The notes beneath the pieces were generated by a model, which had not been told where the DNA came from, ran no database searches, and saw nothing but the letters and a program-made list of their open reading frames with translations. A program made the translations under genes and the position numbers. A DNA stretch of 29,290 nucleotides. Origin: 2-02-FULL-49-11 sp040757655. Lineage in GTDB: Bacteria > Patescibacteriota > Patescibacteriia > 2-02-FULL-49-11. Of the stretch, positions 21,342-29,269 are shown in pieces. Location of the stretch: positions 1-29,290 of the forward strand of contig JBFLWV010000013.1 in NCBI GenBank assembly GCA_040757655.1, given 5' to 3'. How positions within the stretch are numbered: the first letter of the stretch is position 1; each line of letters begins with the position of its first letter.

Positions 21342-23675
21342 TCACGCCCTTTTCGTCAAATAATTATGGAGGAAGAGGGTTTTTTGATTGCCGATGAGGG
21401 TGCGCAATTCATCCAAGGGTATGTGGGTGAGCGCTTCTACTGACCCATAGGTGGCAAGAAGCAGCCGTGCGGTTTTAGGACCGATGCCGGGGATAGTATC
21501 GAGGAGTGAATGGGAAATTTCTTTAAGGTGGCGGCCGCGATAGTGGGTAATGGCAAAACGATGCGCGTCGTCGCGCGCGCGGTCGAGAAGCAGTGGGGCT
21601 GAGTGGTAAGTTCTTAGTTTATTAGTCGGTAGTTTAATAGGTTGCCCTCGTTCGTTATTTGCATGTATCGGCGCGTACCACCATTCTTCTCCCCGCTGTT
21701 TTCTCGCGCTGGGCGATAACCCTCTCCATTTTGCAACTGCGAGGACAGGAATGCTAAGTAGAAATTCCGCAAGCACGGTGCGCGCTGCGTTAAGCTGTGG
21801 CAATCCGCCGTCGATGACGATGAGGTTGGGGAGCGGCCAGTGGTCAGTTGTTAGTTTATTAGTTACTAGTTTATGAGTTGGTGAGTATCTGGGTGAGTCT
21901 GCGCTTGCCCCGTACTTTCCATTCACGTATGAATCATTGGAGATCTGTTCCGAGCGGAGCGACTTCGTCTTCGTTAGTTTATGCAATTTACCGGTGACAC
22001 GCAGAAAGTACGTGGTGAATCCGCGTTGGTCGGCGATTCCGAGGGAATGAAGGAAGCGGCGGCGGATGACCTCCTGCATCATTGCAGGATCATTGCTCCC
22101 CTTCACGGTTTTGATGACGAAGCGGCGATATGCGCTGCGGAGAGGCATCCCCTCATGGAGCACGGTCATGGCGCCCACGGCGTACGTTCCCTGGATATTG
22201 GATATGTCGTATGTCTCGATGCGTGTGGGAGGATGCGGAAGAGTAAGAATCTGTTGAAGTTCTGTTAACGCGGTAGTGGCGCGTTCCTGCGTACGAGCAG
22301 CAATGATTCCTTTGCGTATCAATTCCTGGCGCGCATTTTCCTGGCCCATAAGGAGCAACTTTTTCTTTTTACCGCGTTGTGGCACCGACACTTTCATGCG
22401 TTTGGGGAGCGGCGAGGCGAGAGGGAATGCGGCAAAGAGCCGCGGCGGAATGTCGCCCGTACGGGCATAGTAGAGGTTGATAAATGCTTCAAGCGCTTCC
22501 TGTTCATCCGCGCCTTCTGTGTGGGCAAGGGGAAACAGGAGCCGTTCGGTGAGCGCGCCGTCGCGGATTTTGAAAAGGTTTACCATGTAGTGTGCGCCCT
22601 CGCGCGCGGCGCTCATGACATCGTAGGATTCTTTTTTAATGCCTATGATGGATTGGCTGGCGGTGATGGCGCGCAATGCGGTGATTTGGTCGCGCAGTTT
22701 AGCCGCTGATTCATACCTTCGCCCGCGTGACTCTTTCTGCATTTGGTCTTTTAGCTGCTCAACAAGCGTGCCGTAGTGCCCGCGGAAGAAGGGGAGCATG
22801 CGGCGGATGATGCGTTCGTATTGGGCTGGCGTGATAAGGCCTATGCAGGCGCCGGGGCAGCGGCCAAGGTGGTAGTTGAAACAAGGACGGGATGCAGTGC
22901 TCGATTTACCTCTCATGGGATATGCAGGATTTGCTCGGGATGCGCTTAAGCGAACACGCAGGGCGTTCGGATTACTCGCAGAAAAAGACGCGGTGTAATT
23001 CCCCTGCGAGGAATTACCCGCTCGGCTCTCGGCATTGCTCGCCCCGACATGGTTCAGACACCATGTCGGGGCACCATGCCCGCAATGCCTCCGAGACGCT
23101 TTTTCTATCGAGTAATCCTCACTGCAGGGAGAGGAATTATTCAATCCTTGTTTATGATGAGGGAGAGAAGTGGAAGGGGGTTTTTGGCAGTAGGGAAAAA
23201 TGCGTTTGGCGAGGCGGAGGGCGGCGGAGGCATGGCGCGCGGAGGGAAAGGGTCCAAAGAGGATGGAGCGCGAACGCGCCGGGAGCAAGGGGCGGCGCAC
23301 TAAGGTGACGTCAGCCCATGTTCTATCAAAGTCAAATTTTATATAGACATAGGATTTATCGTCTGCGAGCACGATGTTATAGGGCGGGTGGTGGCGTTTG
23401 ATAAGTTCTGATTCGAGAAGCAGCGCTTCAGTTTCATTGGAGACCAGAATGGTTTCCATCGTATGGAGATGGCGTACCATGAGCTGCTTTTGGGGAGTGA
23501 GCTCTGGTGAGGGGCGTATGGTGTTTTTTGTCACGCGGAAATAAGAGCGGATGCGGTCGCGCAACCGTTTCGCCTTTCCAACATAGAGAAGTACCCCTTT
23601 TTTATCACGGAAAAGGTAGACTCCTGGCTGGGGAGGCAGACTGTTCAATTGGTCAAGAATACTCTTTGGTGGCAT
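21342..23675 (-). CDS. uvrC: Excinuclease ABC subunit C with several in-frame repeat-derived inserts
   Basis: UvrC makes the two incisions of nucleotide excision repair with UvrA and UvrB. The GIY-YIG nuclease is at residues 18-45 (PGVYLF, LLYVGKAK), the Cys block at 263-280 (RPCFNYHLGRCPGACIGL), the UVR motif near 318-333, the RNase H-like nuclease from IETYDISNIQG (486-496) to LIVIDGG (618-624), and the HhH motif at 726-745 (IPGIGPKTARLLLATYG). The length is 777 against about 600. Extra segments are about 164-262, encoded by the palindromic element; about 563-612; and about 680-690. The last two contain copies of a 38-nt repeat. The frame is open throughout and the key motifs survive. Confidence 0.93.
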   Translation of the reverse strand: MPPKSILDQLNSLPPQPGVYLFRDKKGVLLYVGKAKRLRDRIRSYFRVTKNTIRPSPELTPQKQLMVRHLHTMETILVSNETEALLLESELIKRHHPPYNIVLADDKSYVYIKFDFDRTWADVTLVRRPLLPARSRSILFGPFPSARHASAALRLAKRIFPYCQKPPSTSLPHHKQGLNNSSPCSEDYSIEKASRRHCGHGAPTWCLNHVGASNAESRAGNSSQGNYTASFSASNPNALRVRLSASRANPAYPMRGKSSTASRPCFNYHLGRCPGACIGLITPAQYERIIRRMLPFFRGHYGTLVEQLKDQMQKESRGRRYESAAKLRDQITALRAITASQSIIGIKKESYDVMSAAREGAHYMVNLFKIRDGALTERLLFPLAHTEGADEQEALEAFINLYYARTGDIPPRLFAAFPLASPLPKRMKVSVPQRGKKKKLLLMGQENARQELIRKGIIAARTQERATTALTELQQILTLPHPPTRIETYDISNIQGTYAVGAMTVLHEGMPLRSAYRRFVIKTVKGSNDPAMMQEVIRRRFLHSLGIADQRGFTTYFLRVTGKLHKLTKTKSLRSEQISNDSYVNGKYGASADSPRYSPTHKLVTNKLTTDHWPLPNLIVIDGGLPQLNAARTVLAEFLLSIPVLAVAKWRGLSPSARKQRGEEWWYAPIHANNERGQPIKLPTNKLRTYHSAPLLLDRARDDAHRFAITHYRGRHLKEISHSLLDTIPGIGPKTARLLLATYGSVEALTHIPLDELRTLIGNQKTLFLHNYLTKRA
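21603..21640. repeat. 38-nt repeat, copy 1, inside uvrC
   Basis: The stretch begins GTGGTAAGTTCTTAGTTTAT and is about 80% identical over 38 nt to 21840-21877, sharing TTAGTTTATTAGT and TAGTTTA. It encodes a TNKLRTYHSAP-type peptide between two conserved UvrC blocks. Confidence 0.65.
21840..21877. repeat. 38-nt repeat, copy 2, inside uvrC
   Basis: The stretch begins GTGGTCAGTTGTTAGTTTAT. It encodes VTNKLTTDHWPLP just before the conserved LIVIDGG strand, at the edge of a larger extra segment (about 21840-21990) absent from ordinary UvrC proteins. Confidence 0.65.
22954..23123. repeat. Palindromic element, copy 2, in frame inside uvrC
   Basis: It is homologous to 794-959. Arms: GGATTACTCG / CGAGTAATCC; AGAAAAAG / CTTTTTCT; CTCGGCATTGC / GCAATG-cct-CCGAG; centre GCCCCGACATGG, loop TTCAGACA, CCATGTCGGGGC (23041-23072). 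The side hairpin is TAATTCC-CCTGCGA-GGAATTA. Several pairs differ from copy 1 but remain complementary. The reading frame of uvrC stays open through it. Confidence 0.82.
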
Positions 23676-23842
23676 ACTTATCTTACGTATAATTAGGGGC
23701 TAATTTTTCCGCGTATTTCTCGTAACTATCAGCGTTATTCTGCTTCTACGCATGGAGAAGCAGATAGATGCAGATGGTAACGCAGATAGATGCAGATTTT
23801 ATTTCGCCATTCAGCCATTTAACCATATAAATGTAACGCCTT
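23676..23842. promoter_or_regulatory. Divergent uvrC / CBS-uvrA intergenic region with GCAGAT repeats
   Basis: This 167-bp gap must hold promoters for both directions. It contains GCAGATAGATGCAGAT twice (about 23760-23775 and 23783-23798), variants of the ACGCAGAT repeat family, and a short inverted pair CTTCT(ACGCATGG)AGAAG (about 23744-23761). No clear SOS box (LexA-type) is visible although both flanking units include DNA-repair genes. Confidence 0.4.
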
Positions 23843-24295
23843 ATGGATATAAAAACAATCATGACTAAAGAGGTGATTTCCTGTCATCCTGAAACCACGG
23901 TAGCGGAGATTGCCCGGTTGCTATTCGACCACAACCTTACGGGAATGCCAGTGGTAGATTATCACAACAAGGTCGTTGGCATTGTGACTGAGTACGACCT
24001 CATGAGCAAGCATATGGGGGTGCATATCCCCACCTATATGAAGCTCCTTGAGTCGCTGGGGAGGAATGAGGTAGGTACGAGGATACGGGATGAACTGGAG
24101 GCCATTCTGCGTACGACTGCCAAGGAAATAATGACTGATAAGGCAGTCACCGTGCGTCCTGAAAGTATCGTGGAGAACGCAGCACTCATCTTTAGCGAAC
24201 AGCGGATCAATCCTCTTCCCGTGGTAGATAAGAGCGGTCAGCTGGTGGGTATTGTGTCGAGGGCGGATATTGTGAAATTGTTTAAGAAAAAATAA
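23843..24295 (+). CDS. CBS-domain pair protein
   Basis: The 150-residue protein is two CBS domains and little else. CBS1 begins MDIKTIMTKEVISCHPETTVAEIARLL in two blocks at residues 1-60, with the typical GMPVVDYHNKVVGIVTEYDL. CBS2 (about 90-148) has IMTDKAVTVRPESIVENAA and INPLPVVDKSGQLVGIVSRADIV. CBS pairs bind adenine nucleotides or similar ligands and usually regulate partners. The uvrA ATG lies 79 bp after its stop, so they may be co-transcribed; a functional link to repair is not established. Confidence 0.92.
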   Translation: MDIKTIMTKEVISCHPETTVAEIARLLFDHNLTGMPVVDYHNKVVGIVTEYDLMSKHMGVHIPTYMKLLESLGRNEVGTRIRDELEAILRTTAKEIMTDKAVTVRPESIVENAALIFSEQRINPLPVVDKSGQLVGIVSRADIVKLFKKK

Positions 24296-24373
24296 TTGCG
24301 CTCCAAAGGGTATTGTTTTCTTTTGGCAGGCGGTGTATACTGTCTGCCGTTTGTTATCTCATATCAAAATGGT

Positions 24374-27300
24374 ATGGACGCCATTATCGTCAAAGGCGCG
24401 CGGGTGCACAACCTGAAAAATATGGACGTGGAAATTCCGCGCAACAAGTTTGTCGTGCTCACGGGCATTTCCGGATCGGGCAAGTCTTCGCTTGCTTTTG
24501 ACACCATTTACGCCGAAGGACAGCGGCGGTATGTGGAATCGCTCTCTGCCTATGCCCGTCAGTTTTTGGGGCTCATGGACAAGCCTGACGTGGACGATAT
24601 TCGGGGCTTATCACCTGCCATTTCCATTGACCAGAAATCAGTATCGCACAATCCGCGCTCAACCGTGGGCACGGTCACGGAGATTTACGATTACTTGCGG
24701 CTCTTGTGGGCGCGTATCGGGCATCCCCACTGTCCGCAATGCGGCAGGGAAGTGATGCGCCAGACCGTGGATCAAATTATCAGCCGCTTGCTGCAGTTTC
24801 CGGACGGTGCGGTCTGCGTGATATACGGTTCGGTCATAAGGGACAAAAAGGGGGAGCATAAGAGCTTATTGCTGGAGATTGCGCGCGCGGGATTCGCGCG
24901 GGTGCGCGTAGACGGAGTGTTAATGAGTATTGATGAGGCGCGCGATGCGGCCATCGATAAACAGCGCAAACACAGTATTGCGGTCGTAGTGGACGAGGTT
25001 GCGGTCACGCGCACCCTGCGGGATGAGCAGGAACGCGGTGCACAGGCGCAGCGCAGCCATGCGCGCATTATCACTTCGTCGTTTACCGCAAAGTTGAATT
25101 TATACCAGAAGCAAAAAGGAGCGGGTGCGGTTGGGCAAGCTGCCGGGGAGCGTTCTCGCCTCGCGCAGTCGCTGGAGACCGCCCTTGATTTAGGCGACGG
25201 GTTTTGCAGCGTGGAGGTGTATAAGGGAGACACGAACGAAACGTTGGTGTTTTCAGAGCATTTCGCCTGCCCGGTATGCGACGTAAGCCTTCCTGACCTT
25301 GAGCCACGCCTCTTCTCTTTCAATTCTCCGCATGGCGCCTGTTCCGGCTGCACGGGACTTGGTACAAAGCTCGAGGTTGATCCCGATCTTGTTATTCCTA
25401 ATAAAGGGCTCACCATTGCGCAGGGCGCTATACGCCCGTGGGCCCGTACTGGCACCACTGCGCCTTGGTACATGCGGATCGTGGAAGGGGTGGCGGAAGC
25501 GCATGGGTTTTCCCTGCATACACCCATTAAGAATCTTACCAAGAAACAATATGATCTCTTGCTCTATGGCACGGGAGACCGCACATACAAGATAGATTAC
25601 GAAAGCGATTCGTTTACCGGAGATTACCAGACGCATTTCGAAGGCGTGATTCCGAATTTAGAACGCCGCTACCGCGAGACCGAGTCTGACTATATCCGCA
25701 CTGAAATTGAGCGCTACATGCGGGTGCTTCCTTGCCCCGTATGTGGGGGAAAGCGATTGAAAATAGAGGCGCTCGCAGTCACGGTGCGTGAGAAATCTCT
25801 CTACGACGTTACTTCATTAACCATTGGGCAGGCGCGTGATTTCTTCGCCACTTTGAGTGATGAGCGTCAGCAAGTGAAGCAAGCTGCGCGTCGTGCCGCT
25901 CCCTTGCGGCCTGCGGATAGTGCGCTTACCGAGCGGGAGCGTACCATTAGTCGCCAGATCCTTAAGGAGATAATGGAACGGCTGCAATTTCTCTTGAATG
26001 TGGGGTTGAATTATCTCACGCTCGACCGCTCTGCCTCTACGCTCTCGGGCGGCGAATCGCAGCGAATTCGCCTCGCCACGCAGATCGGTTCCCAACTCTC
26101 GGGCGTTATCTATATTCTGGACGAGCCTTCCATTGGCCTTCATCAGCGCGATAACGCGAAGCTTATCGCAACGCTTAAGAATCTTCGTGATTTAGGCAAT
26201 ACCGTGCTCGTGGTCGAACATGACGAGGAAACCATACGATCAGCCGACCATGTGATAGACATCGGACCCGGCGCAGGCGCACACGGCGGCTGTCTTGTCG
26301 TGCAGGGCACACCTGCACAGGTGGCGCGTCACCCCACCTCGCTCACCGGCGCATATTTATCTGGGAAAAGGGAGATTGCGTCCCCCTCTCACTACCGTCG
26401 CGGCAATGGCAAATACGTGGTCGTGAAAGGCGCGCGCGCATTTAATCTGAAAAATATTGACGTCACTATACCATTGGGGAAACTGGTGTGCATTACCGGC
26501 GTGTCAGGTTCGGGCAAGTCCACGCTTATGACTGAGATTCTCGCCAAAGCGCTGCTGCAGAAATTTTGGAATGCACGCGAACAGCCTGCGGAACACGATG
26601 CGATCGAAGGCACTGAATTTTTGGACAAAGTGATCGTCATTGACCAATCTCCCATCGGCAGAACGCCGCGGTCAAACCCCGCCACGTATACCGGCGTGTT
26701 TACCCCCATCCGTGAGCTCTTTACGGAGGTGCCGGAAGCGCGCATGCGGGGGTATCGGCCTGGACGGTTTAGCTTTAATGTGCGCGGCGGGCGGTGCGAG
26801 GCGTGTCAGGGCGACGGCTTAGTGCGAATTGAGATGCATTTTCTGCCGGACGTGTACGTAGAGTGCGAGGAATGTGGTGGCAAGCGCTACAACCGGGAGG
26901 CGCTCGAAATCCACTACCGTGGCAAAACCATTGCAGATGTGCTTGCTATGACCGTGGAGGAGGCGGAGAACTTTTTCCACGACATTCCCTCCATCCGCGA
27001 GAAATTTGCCACGCTTTCAAGCGTGGGGTTGGGCTATATTACCCTTGGCCAATCAGCGACGACCCTGTCAGGGGGCGAAGCGCAGAGGGTGAAGCTCTCT
27101 TCCGAGCTTTCCCGTCGTTCCACGGGAAGGACGCTCTATATCCTTGATGAGCCGACAACGGGCTTGCATTTTGAAGACGTGAAGCGGCTCCTCGGGGTAT
27201 TGCTGAAACTCGTGGACCGCGGCAATACGGTCCTCGTGATTGAGCACAATCTTGACGTCATTAAAAGCGCAGACTGGATTATTGATCTCGGGCCTGAGGG

Positions 27301-27412
27301 GGGGGATGAGGGCGGCAGGATCGTCGCGGAAGGCACGCCTCGAGACGTGGTACAGGTAAAGGCAAGCTATACGGGTCAGCACCTCAAGAAAATTCTCATG
27401 AAGGACAAATAA
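24374..27412 (+). CDS. uvrA: Excinuclease ABC subunit A
   Basis: UvrA is the damage-recognition ATPase of nucleotide excision repair and loads UvrB. The start chosen is MDAIIVKGARVHNLKN, giving 1012 residues; a TTG start 78 bp upstream only adds non-conserved residues. Walker A1 is GISGSGKSS (31-39), the first ABC signature is LSGGESQRIRLA, and Walker A2 is GVSGSGKST with signature LSGGEAQRVKLS. Two zinc modules are seen, CPVC...CSGC and CEAC...CEEC. It is about 70 residues longer than usual, with extra sequence near residues 220-270 and 520-535. uvrC lies divergently upstream; uvrB is not in the window. A strong terminator follows. Confidence 0.97.
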   Translation: MDAIIVKGARVHNLKNMDVEIPRNKFVVLTGISGSGKSSLAFDTIYAEGQRRYVESLSAYARQFLGLMDKPDVDDIRGLSPAISIDQKSVSHNPRSTVGTVTEIYDYLRLLWARIGHPHCPQCGREVMRQTVDQIISRLLQFPDGAVCVIYGSVIRDKKGEHKSLLLEIARAGFARVRVDGVLMSIDEARDAAIDKQRKHSIAVVVDEVAVTRTLRDEQERGAQAQRSHARIITSSFTAKLNLYQKQKGAGAVGQAAGERSRLAQSLETALDLGDGFCSVEVYKGDTNETLVFSEHFACPVCDVSLPDLEPRLFSFNSPHGACSGCTGLGTKLEVDPDLVIPNKGLTIAQGAIRPWARTGTTAPWYMRIVEGVAEAHGFSLHTPIKNLTKKQYDLLLYGTGDRTYKIDYESDSFTGDYQTHFEGVIPNLERRYRETESDYIRTEIERYMRVLPCPVCGGKRLKIEALAVTVREKSLYDVTSLTIGQARDFFATLSDERQQVKQAARRAAPLRPADSALTERERTISRQILKEIMERLQFLLNVGLNYLTLDRSASTLSGGESQRIRLATQIGSQLSGVIYILDEPSIGLHQRDNAKLIATLKNLRDLGNTVLVVEHDEETIRSADHVIDIGPGAGAHGGCLVVQGTPAQVARHPTSLTGAYLSGKREIASPSHYRRGNGKYVVVKGARAFNLKNIDVTIPLGKLVCITGVSGSGKSTLMTEILAKALLQKFWNAREQPAEHDAIEGTEFLDKVIVIDQSPIGRTPRSNPATYTGVFTPIRELFTEVPEARMRGYRPGRFSFNVRGGRCEACQGDGLVRIEMHFLPDVYVECEECGGKRYNREALEIHYRGKTIADVLAMTVEEAENFFHDIPSIREKFATLSSVGLGYITLGQSATTLSGGEAQRVKLSSELSRRSTGRTLYILDEPTTGLHFEDVKRLLGVLLKLVDRGNTVLVIEHNLDVIKSADWIIDLGPEGGDEGGRIVAEGTPRDVVQVKASYTGQHLKKILMKDK

Positions 27413-27433
27413 GCGATGGGTTGAATTTTCCCT

Positions 27434-27467
27434 GTGGCCGAAATGCTGCATTTCGGCCACCTTTTTG
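27434..27467 (+). terminator. Rho-independent terminator of uvrA
   Basis: GTGGCCGAAATG (27434-27445) pairs perfectly with CATTTCGGCCAC (27449-27460) around CTG, followed by CTTTTTG. It starts 22 bp after the uvrA stop. It is the clearest intrinsic terminator in the window. Confidence 0.9.
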
Positions 27468-27495
27468 CTTGATAGGAGTGATCTTTTATGGGAAT

Positions 27496-28113
27496 ATGAA
27501 AGAGAATAACAATATGCCAGATGATACTACAATAAGCGACCAACCCACGGGAGTTACTCCCGCTATGCCAAGTGAGGACACGCCGGTTGGGCAAAATGAA
27601 CCGGCACCGCAGGGTGAAGTTCCTGTCAGTATTTCCAATGAGTCCGAAGTGGAATCGGCGCCGGGTGCGGATGCGCCACTCACGGAAGAGCCGGTCGCGG
27701 TTACTCCCAGCTCCCCGCCCACTGAAGTGGTCACTCCTCCTCTAACAGGAGGGGATGCGCCTTCACTGTCGGAATCAGATCCGACAATTCCAAGTTCAGT
27801 CGTACCACCGCTAGCACCTGCCGCACCCGCTCCTCTCATGGGACAGTCACCGCACGTCAATCTCAAATCCTTGTGGATTAAAGCCATGGAGACCATCAGA
27901 TTTCGTAAGCAGGCAAAGCTTGAAAAAATCATGGAGCATGTGAGAGTAAAAGGCTCTATCACGAATGACCAAGCGCAAAAGCTCCTCCGCGTTTCTGACG
28001 CTACTGCCAGCCGTTATCTTCTCTCACTTACCCAACAAGGCCGCCTGCGGAAGGTAGGCAAGACCTCTGCCAGCCGCTATGAGCCGACCGTCGGCTCAAA
28101 CGGAGGGAATTGA
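27496..28113 (+). CDS. Protein with disordered acidic/proline-rich N-terminus and C-terminal winged-helix domain
   Basis: The start MKENNNMPDD gives 205 residues. Residues 1-110 are Pro, Glu, Ser and Thr-rich and probably disordered. Residues about 120-195 form a helix-turn-helix: KLEKIMEHVRVKGSITNDQA, then KLLRVSDATASRYLLSLTQQ and GRLRKVGKTSASRYEP, which looks like a DeoR/MarR-type winged helix. AGGAG (27474-27478) is 17 nt from this ATG and 9 nt from an ATG at 27488 that opens only three codons, so start control may be unusual. It could be a DNA-binding regulator; the target is unknown. Confidence 0.7.
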   Translation: MKENNNMPDDTTISDQPTGVTPAMPSEDTPVGQNEPAPQGEVPVSISNESEVESAPGADAPLTEEPVAVTPSSPPTEVVTPPLTGGDAPSLSESDPTIPSSVVPPLAPAAPAPLMGQSPHVNLKSLWIKAMETIRFRKQAKLEKIMEHVRVKGSITNDQAQKLLRVSDATASRYLLSLTQQGRLRKVGKTSASRYEPTVGSNGGN

Positions 28114-28345
28114 GCCGATCAACCATTAGAAAATGGCAACAAGGTGCGTCTGGAATTGCCACGCGATCCAACCCACTCTCTCGGTCTCCCACTTCCAGGG
28201 GGAGAACCTAATACATAAGAGTCCTCCCCTTAAAAAGGGGTCGCTCTTGCGACGGGCGTCCAGTGGACGCCCGGTGGAGGATCGAGGTGGGGGTGTCGAT
28301 AGAAAGTAGAGCAAGTTATAGATAAAATCATTTACACGTATGAGA
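28114..28345. repeat. Gene-free stretch with hairpins downstream of the winged-helix gene
   Basis: No coding frame is convincing. GGGCGTCC-AGT-GGACGCCC (28254-28272) is a perfect 8-bp hairpin. CCCCTT-AAA-AAGGGG (about 28227-28240) is another, followed by GTCGCTCTTGCGAC, also self-complementary (GTCGC / GCGAC). Together they look like a tandem set of palindromic repeats; the minus-strand frame across them is low in complexity and rejected as a gene. Confidence 0.5.
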
Positions 28346-28491
28346 GCCGCGGTGTGCCGCATTTCGCAGTGAGGACTGTTTGAGGCAGTCCCGATAAGCT
28401 TTGGTTTATTAGGATTGGGGGCTTATCAGGACGGCCCCGACACGTAGTGTCGGGGGCCGAGTTCCGCAACAAGAAAGGCGGCACACGCGGC
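28346..28491. ncRNA. Candidate multi-branched structured RNA upstream of the HAM1-like gene
   Basis: The outer arms GCCGCGGTGTGCCGC (28346-28360) and GCGGCACACGCGGC (28478-28491) pair over 14 bp with one bulged G. Inside, GGACTG / CAGTCC (28373-28391) overlaps and so competes with GTCCCGATAAGC / GCTTATCAGGAC (28388-28432, one C-A mismatch). Next is the palindrome GGCCCCGACAC-GTA-GTGTCGGGGGCC (28433-28458), one base uneven. It ends 50 bp before the HAM1-like ATG on the plus strand, so it could be a leader element, an independent RNA or stacked repeats. I cannot assign it to a known RNA family. Confidence 0.4.
28433..28458. repeat. Small palindrome of the CCCCGACAC family
   Basis: GGCCCCGACAC and GTGTCGGGGGCC flank GTA. 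The core is the same as at 881-908 and 13091-13113. Confidence 0.8.
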
Positions 28492-28541
28492 GGGACATAT
28501 CATATTTCTAAAAGTGTTTTTCTATACACTGGTAGGTATTT

Positions 28542-29162
28542 ATGGAAATTATTTTAGCTACCCGAAATATTGATAAGCTCAAGCACTTTTCCATTTTCTT
28601 CAAAGATCTAGGTTTGTCTTTGGCGTTGCCGAGAGAAGAAATCAATGTGGATGAGGATTTACCGACATTGAAGGATAATGCGGAGAAGAAAGCGCTCACA
28701 TATTCTGATTTATATCCGCAACAGTTTATAATTGCCTCTGACGGCGGCATCACCATTCCCTATCTTGGGAACAACTGGAACCATGTGCTGACGCGCAGGT
28801 TGTCTGGGCTTGATGCAACTGGCGTATTCACCGATCGGCAACGGTGCGAAGCATTGCTTGCATTGTTAAAGAATGCCAAAGGTGATGAGCGTCGCGTTTC
28901 GTGGCGCGAAGCCTATGCGGTCGCACGCGGCGGAAGGATTTTATTTTCTGGAGAATTATCAGGGGCAGATAACCAAGGAATTCTTTTGGACTATATTCCT
29001 GATGATTTTCAGGAGAGCGGCTATTGGATCGGATATGTATGGTACGACCCACGATTTAAGAAAACGTTCATGAGGCTCACCGATGAAGAAAAGAAAAGCC
29101 GCGACAGCGCAATGGCACAATTTATGCAGGTCGTAAGGGAGAGAAACATTTTTAAACAATAA
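28542..29162 (+). CDS. HAM1/RdgB-like non-canonical purine NTP pyrophosphatase family protein, divergent
   Basis: The N-terminus MEIILATRNIDKLKHF matches the ATxNxxKxxE start of HAM1/RdgB, and LKDNAEKKALTYSDLY matches the ENAxxKA helix. The usual DDSGL is SDGGI (IIASDGGITIPYL), and the later SHR motif is not obvious. Family members hydrolyse ITP/XTP to monophosphates to keep deaminated bases out of nucleic acids. At 206 residues the length is normal. GGTAGG, 5 nt before the ATG, is a plausible ribosome binding site. The changed motif makes substrate specificity uncertain. Confidence 0.7.
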   Translation: MEIILATRNIDKLKHFSIFFKDLGLSLALPREEINVDEDLPTLKDNAEKKALTYSDLYPQQFIIASDGGITIPYLGNNWNHVLTRRLSGLDATGVFTDRQRCEALLALLKNAKGDERRVSWREAYAVARGGRILFSGELSGADNQGILLDYIPDDFQESGYWIGYVWYDPRFKKTFMRLTDEEKKSRDSAMAQFMQVVRERNIFKQ

Positions 29163-29269
29163 TACGGATCACACGCAATCTTACTGGACTACCCATACAG
29201 CTTGGCTATCCTGAACAAGTGAAACTTCTTATCCCTGACCCCTCTGACTACGGTACGGAAATTCTTTAG
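29156..29269 (+). other. Short open frame without a start codon, possible gene remnant
   Basis: A frame ending at TAG (29267-29269) encodes a protein-like tail (ITRNLTGLPIQLGYPEQV, then KLLIPDPSDYGTEIL) but has a stop just upstream at 29153 and no ATG. It could be the 3' end of a deleted gene. I do not recognise it. The last 21 bases show nothing. Confidence 0.2.

Noticed and set aside
22890..23186. Intein or intron in uvrC
   Set aside because: The extra segment lacks intein splice motifs and a homing nuclease, is translated in frame, and matches an intergenic palindromic repeat.
24296..24373. TTG start for uvrA at 24296
   Set aside because: The added residues are not UvrA-like; the conserved start is MDAIIVKGARVHN at 24374.
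28126..28362. Minus-strand 78-codon frame
   Set aside because: It is composed of tandem palindromes (28227-28272) with no protein-like sequence or ribosome binding site.
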